In this document: positions 35,515 to 46,546 of the stretch, in pieces
Layout: the number at the start of each line of letters is the position of its first letter
Numbering within the stretch: position 1 is the first letter of the stretch
Assembly: GCA_001600415.1 (NCBI GenBank)
Contig: BCJX01000005.1
Coordinates: 113,678 to 177,677 of the forward strand
DNA: 64,000 nucleotides
From: Pascua guehoae
Taxonomy: Eukaryota > Basidiomycota > Tremellomycetes > Trichosporonales > Trichosporonaceae
Direction: 5' to 3'
Made by a program: the position numbers and the translations under genes
The notes under the pieces: generated by a model
Told to the model about the DNA's origin: nothing
Databases searched by the model: none
The model's input: the letters and a program-made list of their open reading frames with translations, nothing else

Positions 35515-36093
35515 GGTGCAGATGGTGCTGAATGGGGATGAGAGGTTGTAGGAAGGCGTGTGGTGTGTGGATGGTATGTGGTGGACTGAGGTTGTGGTGG
35601 TGCACAGGCTGGCTGATTTGATTCCGTTTGCCACCCATTGTTGTGTCATGGATAGAGCGGAGCCCCGCGACCGTGTGTGCTTTGTCTTCTCTTGTGTCCT
35701 GTGTTGGGGGTCGTGTATGTAGGTATCCTTTGGTCCTTTGCAAGACTACTCTTCTGCATTCGCCACCCTCCTCTTCCTTCTCCACTCTCCTCTTCATTCC
35801 CCACTCTCCACTCTCCTCGTCCTTCTCCACTCTCCTCCTCATTCTCCACTCTCCTCCTCATTCTCCACTCTCCTCCTCCTTCTCCACTCTCCTCCTCATT
35901 CTCCACTCTCCTCCTCATTCTCCACTCTCCTCCTCATTCTCCACTCTCCTCCTCATTCTCCACTCTCCTCCTCATTCTCCACTCTCCTCCTCATTCTCCA
36001 CTCTCCTCCTCATTCTCCACTCTCCTCCTCATTCTCCACTCTCCTCTTCAACACCAAAAACTCATTACCCACGACAAGGCTATCACTCGCGCC
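35515..36093. promoter_or_regulatory. Divergent region GNAT/F-box dominated by a CT minisatellite
   Basis: This 579 nt region includes the 19 nt pyrimidine repeat at 35776-36050, which ends about 45 nt before the F-box gene's ATG. There is no other gene. Confidence 0.6.
35776..36050. repeat. 19 nt pyrimidine minisatellite, about 14 copies
   Basis: The unit TCTCCACTCTCCTCCTCAT is repeated almost perfectly. The plus strand is nearly pure C/T apart from one or two A per unit. Confidence 0.92.
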
Positions 36094-37782
36094 ATGAGTG
36101 ACAGCAAACCTCGCCTCCTTTCACTTCCTGTCGAGGTATGTGGTGTGCTGCTTCCTCCACCACGCTACAGTACCAGTTGACTGAGTGTTCAGCTCCAGAT
36201 TGAGATCCTGGCACTGGCTGCTCGCTGGGACGCGACTGTGCTTTCCAACGTTTCCCAATGCTGCAAGGCTCTCTACAACCTTGTCTATGTGAGTTGCCTC
36301 TCCATCCTATCGACTGGGGTGCTGCACAGCACTGATTCGACCCAGATGGAGCAGAATGTGTGGCGCGAGCTCTTCCTATTCCACTACGACAACCCGGCCC
36401 AAGCCTGCGCTTTCCTGACTCCCCGGACTTTGTATGACTGGAGGCAGACCTTTATCGACCGCCGCTTTGTGAGGGACGCTCTGAAACGGAATGGGCTGGC
36501 GCAGGTGGCATTTGTGCCAGAACCAGAAACCTGACTCATGCGGATAGGCCGAATCATGCCAAACCTAGAGGTGAGTGTGGCATGGCCCATCACCAAACCC
36601 TGACGCTCGCTAAATCCCAGCGGCAACGTTTGGCACGACTGGTATTCGAGACGGTTCTGGGCTTATACCTTGACCTCCCGTCGCTCAATCCCGCTCGTCC
36701 TTCCCTCAACGCCGCCATCCTTTCACACACGGTTGAACATATCGAGTTTTACAGACTGTTTTTCCCTAAGGAGACCGCCGCCCTGGACCGCAACGCCTAC
36801 CACTTGCTAGCACTCCTTAACGTTCCCCTCTTCGATTACGTCGATATTATCAAATACTATTGCAACGTGCGCCCAGCGTCGGCTACGCGGTCACCCGACG
36901 ACGAGACCGACTGGTTTGGCGTAGGCGTCCATGTTAGGTTGGCGAATCTACTGACGTTATCATCCGACTATGGCTCTGAGGAGCCGGATTGGGCCTTTGT
37001 CGACCCCGACATTGCGCAGCACACATTCAAGGACATTTTCGAACCCCTCCGCGGCACGGGACTCCTCGGCCTACGACCACCAGCAAACTTGGGTCCAGAC
37101 GACGTGTTTGACTGGCCTGGAATCCGTGGCCGATGGCATCATCATCGTTGCGACAAAGAGCATGTCAAGCTCGCAGTCGCTGACGAAGAAGGCTCTCCAC
37201 GTCTGTTTCAACAAACCACCTTTGACCTCGTTCCAGTCCCCGACAGGGGTGCTCTGTGCACCGCTTACAAGGCGGGCACGGGCCTTGACGAAGCCTTGGT
37301 CATTCCATTCGCACACCCCGATCCCCCTCGCGGCCTCCCGCCCGTCTACTTTTACGGGTGGAGCGGGGCCGCGTCTGATCCAAGTCGTCCAGTCGAGTTT
37401 CTCTTTGGCGTCGCCGGCCTCACCGCCGATAACCCACCGCAGATCCGATGGGACTGGGCCACCATCCGACTTGGTCCCGAGCAAATCAAGAGCGTGTTCC
37501 AGGGCGTGCATGTCGGAGGCCGGGGGGCGAAGAAGGGCGTATTTGGGGTACGTGAGGTGTTGGAGATCCACACTAACACAAAGGCGTGGAAAAGGATTCT
37601 GCCAATCGAGCCATCCGTGCAAGCAACATCATCGTGCGAGCAACAGCAAGTTGTCACTTTTCGTGGCATAACCGATGGAACGGCGTGGTTTGTCAAGGGT
37701 AAGTGCTCGGCCGTACCAGATAGCACTAACATTAGATGTGTGGACGACGACATCTGGCAAGGACCAAGCACACGCAGAGTGA
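36094..37782 (+). CDS. F-box domain protein of unknown target
   Basis: The N-terminus is an F-box-like segment, LLSLPVELQIEILALAARWD then VSQCCKALYNLVY and WRELF, which in other proteins docks to Skp1 in SCF ubiquitin ligases. The model is 461 aa from exons 36094-36135, 36193-36288, 36346-36468, 36621-37698 and 37736-37782. The rest (about residues 88-461) has no domain I recognise. The frame of exon 3 meets TGA at 36532-36534. I remove it with a 152 nt intron from the donor after 36468 to the acceptor CCCAG at 36620. A second donor at GAG|GTGAGT near 36569 cannot be used without the stop. So either this splice is right or the gene is broken. The last intron (37699-37735, 37 nt) has a CACTAAC branch and replaces an otherwise hydrophobic tail. 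Confidence 0.7.
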
Positions 37783-38577
37783 TATGGCAAGGGGGCCGGC
37801 TGCTACAATCAGCACTCTCTGTTGCGATGTATTTAACGCTCTTTTTAGTCTACAGTCTCGCACCGGTGATAGTGAGGCGATTGTGATAGACAAGTGTCGT
37901 ACCATTCCCACAAAGGTGGTTGTGAGTTCATAACGACGCACTGTGGCCGGCACGAAAGCAGAGCTTCGAGACGGTCCTGTCGCCACCTGCCCATACGTCT
38001 GACACAGAGACTTGAACCCAATGCAATGAGATGGGGCACATCACGGCCATTGCGGCAAAGCCATGCGAAAACATGACAGATGCATTCGATTGCTAACAGG
38101 CTGTCAGGCTGTCAGGCTGTCAGGACGGAGGAACGGCCACCACGAGAATGTGTCGTGTCAGAACCCGTGGTGCTGAAGAGGAACGTATTCTGCTGCAGAG
38201 TGAATGTAAGAGGATGGCGGCGATGTGTGTATGTGCTTTCAGGACAGTGCTGTGGGTCACTGTAAACTTGCTCAAATGACTCGCTCGTTGACTCCAGCAC
38301 GTGGATCTATCCCTGGCTTGGCTCAACTGGTGGTCAATGCACGAGAATGACTCACTGGCTATGACACGTTATGCCGATGATGTTTGACACTGGATCCAAT
38401 AATGGCGTCGACTAGCCGACCGATGAGCTGCACCCCCTTCCCATCACCCACGACAATTCCTCACCACTCTTGCGCTAGTAATCCCATGCGTTACCCAACA
38501 TCACACTCAAGTCGTCATACATAGCCTCCAGACAGATCACTACGTGAGTTTTAGTTATCGCGTCAACAATACCGCAC
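37783..38577. other. Intergenic between convergent F-box and MSL5
   Basis: This 795 nt stretch has four copies of the 8 nt unit CAGGCTGT at 38098-38125. I see no gene or RNA. Confidence 0.6.
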
Positions 38578-40675
38578 CTAGGCGGCCTGCTGTCCGAGGG
38601 ACTGGTAGTAGCTGCGTGTCAGTCTCTGTGGGTTGGAAATTGAATATGAATTCAATGTCAGGGTGGTAGATGTCGGGGCCGTCAGAGCGGTCGCGCGCAC
38701 AGAGACGGCGGCGAGTCTTTAGCCCCATAGAACCCAATGGTGGTACTCACGCCGCATACTGGTCGCCGCCCGCTTGCTGGCCATAGCCGTGGTCCTGCTG
38801 GCCGTAGCCTCCGCTGGCGCCGGCGCCGCCGTAACCGCCGCCACCCGCACCGCCGCCGTAACCACCACCACCGCCGCCGTAGCCGCCACCGCCACCACCA
38901 TAGCCGCCGCCGCCACCACCGCCGCCGTAGCCGCCACGGTCACCGCCGCCGCCGCCGTAGCCGCCACGGTCGCCGCCATAGCCACCGCGATCGGGGCGGT
39001 CGCGGGGCTCGCGGTCGCGGTTGCCGCCGCCGTGCCAGTTCTCGGGGATGCGCCAGGGGGGGATGCGCTGCTCTTCCTGCTGCTGCGGCGTGGGGCCACC
39101 GCTCTCGCCAAGCTCGGCCATGAGGGCCGTGTACTCCGAGTCGAACTGGGTCTCCTTGTTCTGCGAGAGGCTCGGGTCGCCGCGGCCACGGCAGTCGCGG
39201 GCCATGTGACCTGCGCCGCCACACAGACGACAGATGACGTTGGCAGAGTACGAGCGCTGCTGGGGGCACTCCCAGCGGCGGTGGCCCTTTTCACCACAGT
39301 TCTGACAGAGCTGGTTTTCGTCGTCACGGAGCGTACCGTTGAGCGATGCGAGCTCACGGAGCTGGTTGCGCTTGTGGTCGTTCTGGCCCTCGGGCGTCGA
39401 GGCGGCAGTCTCAATGACACGGTTGATGAGCGCAACACACGAGCGGACCTTTGCCTCGTCGTCGGCCGTCACAACGCAGTGCAGTTCGTCGTCCTCGTCG
39501 TTAGAGTACTGATCCGGGCGACCCTTGCCGTCCTTGACACTGCCCTTGCCACGGATACTAATCTTTGCGCCCGTCTCGCGCTCCATGCGCTTGAGCGAGT
39601 TGCCACGGGGACCGACAAGCAGGCCGAAAAAGTTGATCTCGGGGAACTCGTGCACGGGAATGTACACCTTCTCCATCGGGCGACCGTTGCGACGCTGCAT
39701 CATCTCGACCGGTGGGCGGAAGTTGGGGTCATTCTTCATGGCGCGGTCCACCAGGCTCTTGCGCTCCTGCTCGAGTTTTTCCTTGTACCGCTCCTCGCGT
39801 GTGTTCACACGCCGGCCGTACGCGTCAAACTTGGGTGGCGGCGATGGCGAGCGCTGTCCGTCGGGTGGCACAACGTCTCCGGTACGCAGCTTGCGGCCAA
39901 TCTCCTCGAGACGCACATGGATGGCATAGTTGTCGAGTTCTGCTTGAGACACCTTGCCCATAATGTTGACGGGCAGACCCGCAACGTCGACACGCTCGTT
40001 TGCATCACCCCAGCGCGACCGCCTCTTGCGCGGTCCGTCTTTTCGCGAGTTAGCACTAGTCATCACACGCACCGCCGTGGCGTCGTCCCTTTCGCCACCC
40101 GCCGTGTACAGTACAGCGACAGCAGGCCTCCCACTCTGACACTCACCATCTCCCGGTGCAGGTTCGCGCCCGCGCGTTCGGTCGTCGTCCCACCGACTGC
40201 GGCGGCTGTCGCGATCGTCGCGCTCGTAGCGGTCAATTCCACGACGGTCATCACGGTCATCGCGCCGGCGGTCGAAGTCGCGGTCACGGCCGTACCTGTC
40301 GTCGCCCCGGCGGTCGTCCCGCCTGTCGTCGCGTCGGTGGTCACGGTCGTCGCGCGGCGGAGCACGCTCTGGCTCTGGTTCACGCCGGCCATTGAAGAAC
40401 TGGATGTCGCCAGGCGGCTTGCCGTAGGCCGGTGCCGCGGGTGGTGCACCGCCTGCGGGGCCCTCCTCGGGCATGCCAAAGCGGCGCTTGTTGGCTAGAG
40501 GCACCTGGTTGTCAGCATGGGAAAACACAGCAAAGGGCACAGTAAGAAGGGCCGTGATGGATCGCATCAGAGATTCCATGAGACAACGCGGGCTGCGCCA
40601 AGGCCACGCGCCGCAGAGTGGAAGCCGACTCACATCGTTGGTCCCTGTGAGGTTTCGCGTAGCGGGGCGCCACAT
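38578..40675 (-). CDS. MSL5: Branch-point binding protein (Msl5/SF1)
   Basis: Binds the intron branch point in the early spliceosome with U2AF. The model is 573 aa from exons 40675-40634, 40504-40147, 40038-38751 and 38611-38578. Residues 15-135 are packed with Arg/Asp dipeptides (DDRRDDRRGDDRYGRDRDFD). SF1 helix-hairpin and KH-QUA2 regions follow: IMGKVSQAELDNYAIHVRLE, RSPSPPPKFDAYGRRVNTRE, and KH with INFFGLLVGPRGNSLKRMER. Two CCHC zinc knuckles follow (CQNCGEKGHRRWEC 378-391; CRLCGGAGHMARDC 403-416). The C-terminus is almost pure Gly/Tyr and ends AYYQSLGQQAA. The acceptor of exon 3 (CGAAAAG) was chosen because it alone keeps frame. It is divergent from SLU7. Confidence 0.94.
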
Positions 40676-41047
40676 GGTGATGCGTGGGTTTCGTGGGTGT
40701 CGTCGGGTGTTGTAGAAAGGAATAGATGGGGTGGGGGTGGTGAGAATGAGTAAGACGAGAGAGAGAAGAGGACGAGCGAGGTTGGATGTGGGTGGGTCGA
40801 ATCGTGGTGGCGACGGCGAGAAGAATGGAGAGACCAGCACGAGGCAGGGCTAGGCAGGACGCAGGACGCACGCGGATGGTGGGGTGTCGGCATTTATTTG
40901 CTTCCATTTTATTTCATTTTCTCCCATCGATCCCATCGCCACTGACCGACGCTACGCTGGGTCGAGTGGCAATCAGCCAGCCGTGGTCATCATTGCCATC
41001 GACAACAACCACACCACCTTGCTCACCTCGTTTAGTCATCATTCACC
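40676..41047. promoter_or_regulatory. Divergent promoter MSL5/SLU7
   Basis: This 372 nt region between the two start codons serves two splicing factors. It is purine-rich on the plus strand on the MSL5 side and C/A/T-rich near SLU7. I recognise no specific element. Confidence 0.5.
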
Positions 41048-42943
41048 ATGCTTCGTCTCCCGGCGGGTACGTACACTCACCATCTGTTGGTCCCAATGCA
41101 CTCTTCTGACATTTGCAGAAACCTCAGACAGGCTCGGAACCGAGTCGTACCGCCGCCAGCGCGAGGCCGAGATTGCAAAGAAGGGCGAAGCCGCACTCAA
41201 CCCTCATATTCCTGGTGAGCATGCTTGGCGATGTGGCATTGGAGACACTCTAACGACGCAGATTACATTGCCAAGGCACCATGGTATGCTGCCGACTTCT
41301 CGGACGCAGCGCTTGCGCACCACCGGAAGAAGGAGGAGGAGAAGTCGACCATCAACGAGTGGTACGAACGCGGCGCGACTGCTGGGCCCGCGGCCAAGAA
41401 GTACCGCAAGGGCGCGTGTGAGAACTGTGGAGCCATGACGCACTCGCGCAAGGACTGTGTCGAGCGGCCCCGGAAGCGCGGGGCAAAATACTCGAACAAG
41501 GACATTCGCGCCGACGAGGTGATCCAGGCTGTGCCGCGCGACTATGACGCCAAGCGCGACCGGTGGAACGGATACGACCCGCGATCGTACGCCAACGTTG
41601 TCGAAGACTACGAGGCGGCCGAGGAGGCGCGGCGCAAGTTCCGCGAAGAGGAGATTGATGCGCAGACGAGCACCGACCTGGCAGCCGTCAAGAAGATTGC
41701 CAAAAAGGACAAGAAGACCGAGGGCGACTCGGACGACGAGTTTGGGTCAAGCGATGACGACGACGATGCCGACGAGCAGCACGCAGAGGACGCAGCCGAC
41801 CAGGTCAGCCAAAAGGTCGACACAAACTCGCGTCTCACCGTCCGCAACCTGCGTATCCGTGAGGACACTGCAAAGTACCTCCTCAACCTCGACCCCGAGT
41901 CGGCCTACTATGACCCCAAGACGCGTGCGATGCGCGAGGCTCCCGAAAAGGATGTCCGCCCAGAGGACATGAAGTTTGCCGGCGACAATTTCCTCCGCTA
42001 CTCTGGCGAGTCGACCAACATGCAAAAGCTCCAGGTCTTTGCGTGGCAGTCGGCACAGCGCGGACACAATGTCAACGTGCACTCCAACCCCACGGCGGGA
42101 GAGCTCCTGCACCGCGAGTTTTTGCAGAAACGCGACGTCCTCAAGAACACAAACAAGACGTCTATTCTCGAAAAGTACGGCGGAGAGGAGCATCTCGAAC
42201 GTCTCCCAGACGAACTCCTCGGCGGCCAGACAGAGCACTGTGAGTCAGCTGTCTTACCCTTGCTTTTACATACAGCTGACCCGCAGATGTCGAGTACTCG
42301 CGTACCGGACAGCTCCTCAAGGGCCAGGAGAAGGCGGTCGCACGATCAAAATACGCGGAAGACGTGTACACCAACAACCACACGTCGGTCTGGGGCTCGT
42401 TCTTCGACCGCGACACGGGAAAGTGGGGCTATGCGTGCTGCCATTCGATCAGTGAGTGCCTGCTCGCGTGCATTCCCCGTCCTAAACCATGTACTAACAC
42501 CATCAGTCTCGGGCTCGTACTGCACAGGCGAGGCGGGCAAGAAGGCCAACGTCAGCTCGTCGGCCGCCGCGCTCCTCGAGGTTGCCCACGAAGAGCCCGA
42601 AGAGGCACCCAAGTCGCTCGTCGAGATGCACCGCGAGCGCATGGCGCAGCTGAAAAAGGACGACGACGAGAAGAACGCCAGCAGCAGCAAACAGTCAAAA
42701 CTCAAGCCAAAGGGCGACGACAGCCGGTTTGCCCGCGAGGACAGCGAGCCCGAGCTCGACCGCGCAAAGCTCCGGCGCGCGCTCGAGGCCGAGCGCAAGC
42801 GCAAGGCCATGGGCGACGACGAGGCGTGGGCCGCGACCAAAAAGAGCAAAACGGACATTACAGACGAGGACATGGAGGCCTACCGTCTCAGCAAGCAGAC
42901 GTTCGAGGACCCCATGGCCAACTACCAGGATACCGAGGAGTGA
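41048..42943 (+). CDS. SLU7: Second-step splicing factor Slu7
   Basis: Acts in the second catalytic step of splicing in 3' splice-site choice. The model is 564 aa from exons 41048-41066 (19 nt), 41119-41214, 41262-42239, 42287-42451 and 42507-42943. Family landmarks are [19 protein letters not shown], the zinc knuckle [14 protein letters not shown] (Cys91, Cys94, His99, Cys104), [76 protein letters not shown] and [20 protein letters not shown]. The tail is charged and Lys/Glu-rich. Length is close to human SLU7 (586 aa). Confidence 0.96.
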
Positions 42944-43097
42944 GGCTGCGAGGCTGGCGAGGGAGATGTGGCATAGTAGAGGCGACGCGCACAGGCGCAC
43001 AGTCCTGGCAAGATGTAACAGTAGCACTAGATCATGCATCATATGTACCGGTATCTACCTGCTGCCTCGGTGACCTGCTCGACGTGTCGCCCCACGT

Positions 43098-46000
43098 CTA
43101 GCTGCGGAGGAAAGACAGAGTACCGAGCGAGTACGAGATGAGCTCCCTGATACGCCCGGCCTCGCGCTTCTGCTCAACCTCGAGACGCTCCAGGAGGCCC
43201 CTCAGCTCGGCATTGGCAATGAGCACGTCGCCGTGCACGCTAACAAACACGGACAGGAAGGCCTGGACGGCCTCAAAGTCGCGGTGGCTGCGGAGACGGC
43301 CGAGGAGTGCGCTCATGAACGCGGCCAGGTGGTCGAGAGACACGAGCGAGCGGATCTCCAGGTCGACGGCAGACGGCGAGAGCGCCTTGACGTACTCGAA
43401 GAAGGACGAGTCTGATTTGTCAGCACCAACCCTCAAAAGCAGCCTGCACCAGCACTCACAGTCACCATCCTCGTCCTCACGCGCAAGGCGGCGCGTAAAC
43501 TCGCTCTCGAGGAACGACGCGCTGGGTGCCAGACGCGCCGACAAGGGCTCGTCGTGCACCTGCGCGGCAGAAACGTCGAAACGCGTCTCGAGCCCTTGGA
43601 CCGTCGGCAGGAAGAAGGGCGCGGCCGCTGGTGCCTTGGGCGGCTCCTTGGGCTTGTTGCGCGCCTTGATCGTGTCGAGGTTCAGCAGCGTCTGCCACCG
43701 CGAGCGCGGGAGCAGTGAAAGAGTCAAGAGACCCTCAGACAGCTGGTCGGGCGTGGTGTAGATGTCGGTGTACTCTGGTGCGCCCACTGGCTCCAGTCCC
43801 TCAAGTGCTGGCATGTTAGCCAAGTTGCACCCATATGTGGTGAGACTCACTCTCGTCATCGACACCCTGCACTGTTGGGAGAGCAATCTCTGGCACCTCC
43901 TCTTCCTCCGGAATGTGGCGAAGGGCGACATCTGAGAACTGCGCCTTGTTGGCCCTGCCGGGTTAGCATTACACACTCAGTATCCCACCCACCAAAGGTG
44001 AACACCAAGACTGTCGACGTGAGAGGTCGCGAGGAAGTCGCCAGTGGGTGAAAAGGTAACACTTGTCGCAATGGACGGGGTGCGGAAAGCGTCCACCAGG
44101 CGGCCAGTAGGGATATCAAAGGTGCGGACGGTCGAGTCCAGCGACGTGGCAATGAGCCAGCGCGAGTCGGGGGTGAAGGCAGTGTCGAGGATGCGACCCT
44201 TGAAGCCACGGAGCTCACGGACGACACGGCGCGTCTCAATGTCGATGACACGAACGACGAGGTCATCACATGTGGCCGCGAGCAACCCAGAGTCCCGCTG
44301 CAGGTCGAGTGCGGTGATGGACGAGTCAAGCTCCATCTCGTGCACCTTCTCGGTAGTGGAAAAGTCGAAGAAGTACAGCTTGCCCTCGAGGGTGCTCGCA
44401 ATGACAGTCGAGTTGAGAGCGTCCGTCGCCAGACCCGTGATCGCTTCGATATTCTTCTGCAGTGCCTTGGTCCGCGCCTTCTTCCCCTTGCTCGCCGCGA
44501 TGATCTTGGGCTTGCTGTTTCCAGGTGCTGGTCCAGAGAGGGCAAACGTCTTACGCTCCTTGCCAGACTGCATGTTCCACATGCGAATCTCGCCAGTCGA
44601 CGAACCTGCCAGGCCAAAGTTGCCGCACGACGTCACACACACCGCCTGCACCGCGCCTCCGTCCTCAACCTCAAGCTCCCACTGTCCAAGACGCTTGTCC
44701 TGTACCCTCCACGTCCGTGCAATCGAGTCCTCCGCATGGGCAGTGAGCACGTCGTCCCAGTCCTTGGACCGCGTAGAGGAGCTGGACATTCCGATGATTG
44801 GCGGGTACTTCAAGTTGTCGACCGACACACCAAGACCAATTGCCTTCTTGATCAGAGAGCCTGTTTCGGTCAGCTGGTGGAAGAGCAACTCCAAACCCAC
44901 CTTGAGACAACTCGTGACTGCGTGAATCGCGCACGACACTGGTATACCGCAATGACCGGTCGCGACCAGCAGTGAGAATCTGCTTGCCGTCGGTGCCGTA
45001 GTAGCGGATGCAAGTGGGTGGTGCGTGGTGGCCTGTACGGAACTTGAGCAATCGTGGCGCCGATGTCGGAGAGTCGAACAGCCATTGCTGTTGCGTTAGT
45101 CGTAATTCGGGTTACCCAACCCACCTTGACACTGTTGTCTGCGCTGGAGCTAATGAGAAGAGGCTGTCCCTGCACCCACTCGAGCCCGTTGACGCCCTGC
45201 TCGTGTGCGGTGCGAGTGATATGGAGGATCCTGCCACCCTTGTTCAAGTCCCACATGGCGATATTGCCAGTCGACGATGACGAAGCCAGGATTGGTGGTC
45301 CATCTGCCGTCAGCTTTACCAAAGTCATCAGAAAGCTCACCCATCCGGAATGACAGGCCAGCGATGGCGCCCTCGTCCATGCGCATCTGCATGACCATCC
45401 CGCCGTCGCGAATGTCCAGGACGCAGATTGTGCCGTCCAAGTAGCCGACTCCAACGACATCGATGGCAGGAGACTGGACGATAGCAGTCACTGGCGAAGA
45501 AGTCGACGGGTTCGGCGCAGGGAATGTGTGAAGGAGCGAGCTGTTAGAAGCGTTAGCAAGACTCCAGAGCCGCCAACAACCATCACGTACCCAGTGCGGA
45601 TGTTGAACAGTTGCAGTTCACCCTCCTTGCTGCCAACGAGCACTTTATTGAGGTAGGTCGCGGGGTGTGCTAGGGTGGTCGCAGTGAAGGAAGAGTGGAA
45701 GGTAATCTCGTTGTCGAGTTCTGAGAAGTATCAGTATAGTCCAACTGTTAGGGTTGGAGCAACTGACCAGTGGACGCAATGTTCCAGACAAACATTCCCG
45801 TCCCATCATTCTTGAGCGCCAGCAGCTGCTCGCCAAAGATGAGAATCTTGCCGAGAGCAGAAGCATCGGGTGCCTCATAGGTCGCAGTCTCCTTGCCACG
45901 GAAGTACTTGATCACCCGCGACCCAGCTGCCGCGAAGACTTCTGTTCCGGTCTGCGCGAGACTCGTAATGTTGGCACCAGCGTCCGGTCCTGCGCGTCAG

Positions 46001-46302
46001 TACTTTGCAGAACATCAATGCCACCATGCCTTCCCTCTTCACTCACCAGCAAACAACAAAGTCATCCTCTCAGCATCCCACATCAGCCAGCTCCTCCCCA
46101 CGCTCGACACGATGTGGACGGTTGGCTTGGCCAGCGCGCCCTTGGGCGTGTGGACGAACATCGAGAATGGCACATCGTCCGAGACGTAGCCCAGAGCACG
46201 GAATGGGGCAAACAGTCGGCTCTGCGGGAGGGGGCCCGCCGGCGCCTTTGGAGGCGGCACAGGAGCATCCTGCTTCGAACGCTTCTGCGGTCTTGACGGC
46301 AT
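43098..46302 (-). CDS. UTP21: U3 snoRNP protein Utp21 (WDR36)
   Basis: WD40 protein of the UTP-B complex in the small-subunit processome for 18S rRNA maturation. The model is 935 aa from ten exons: 46302-46047, 45989-45768, 45720-45591, 45540-45341, 45303-45125, 45087-44901, 44860-43993, 43954-43851, 43807-43460, 43411-43098. WD repeats run through the first 650 residues ([75 protein letters not shown]). After [20 protein letters not shown] the Utp21 C-terminal domain follows ([20 protein letters not shown], then the helical end [14 protein letters not shown]). Length matches the family (yeast Utp21 is 939 aa). The divergent RWD gene starts 244 nt away. Confidence 0.95.
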
Positions 46303-46546
46303 GGCGGTCGAGGTCGTCGTTGTTGGGAGTTGTTCAGAAAGCAATCAGACACCAGGTGACAGTCATGACAGGTCTTCGTGAAATCGCCGCCAAAATATCT
46401 GGGCGGGTGCGGAGTTCGATTGTACTCCGCCCCCAAGTTTAACCTGCCAGGGTGAGATTAGCCTCGGCCTCCACTCTTCGTGTCCGCAGTGGAAGAGATG
46501 GATGATGAGCACACACCACTTGGCCACTTGCTTCTCCAACACCGCC
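46303..46546. promoter_or_regulatory. Divergent promoter UTP21/RWD gene with inverted repeat
   Basis: A 7 bp inverted repeat GCGGAGT/ACTCCGC with an 8 nt spacer (46408-46429) sits in the middle of this 244 nt promoter. Confidence 0.45.

Noticed and set aside
36040..36120. Possible CRISPR-like array in the 19 nt repeats
   Set aside because: Copies are directly adjacent without unique spacers, and the genome is eukaryotic, so this is a minisatellite.
37699..37886. Hydrophobic C-terminal tail of the F-box protein by readthrough
   Set aside because: A 37 nt intron with GTAAGT, CACTAAC and ATTAG is present; splicing gives an early soluble end.
40063..40146. Continuous reading through MSL5 intron 2
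   Set aside because: The frame is open, but the GTGAGT donor at 40146 and the loss of Arg/Asp composition mark it as an intron.
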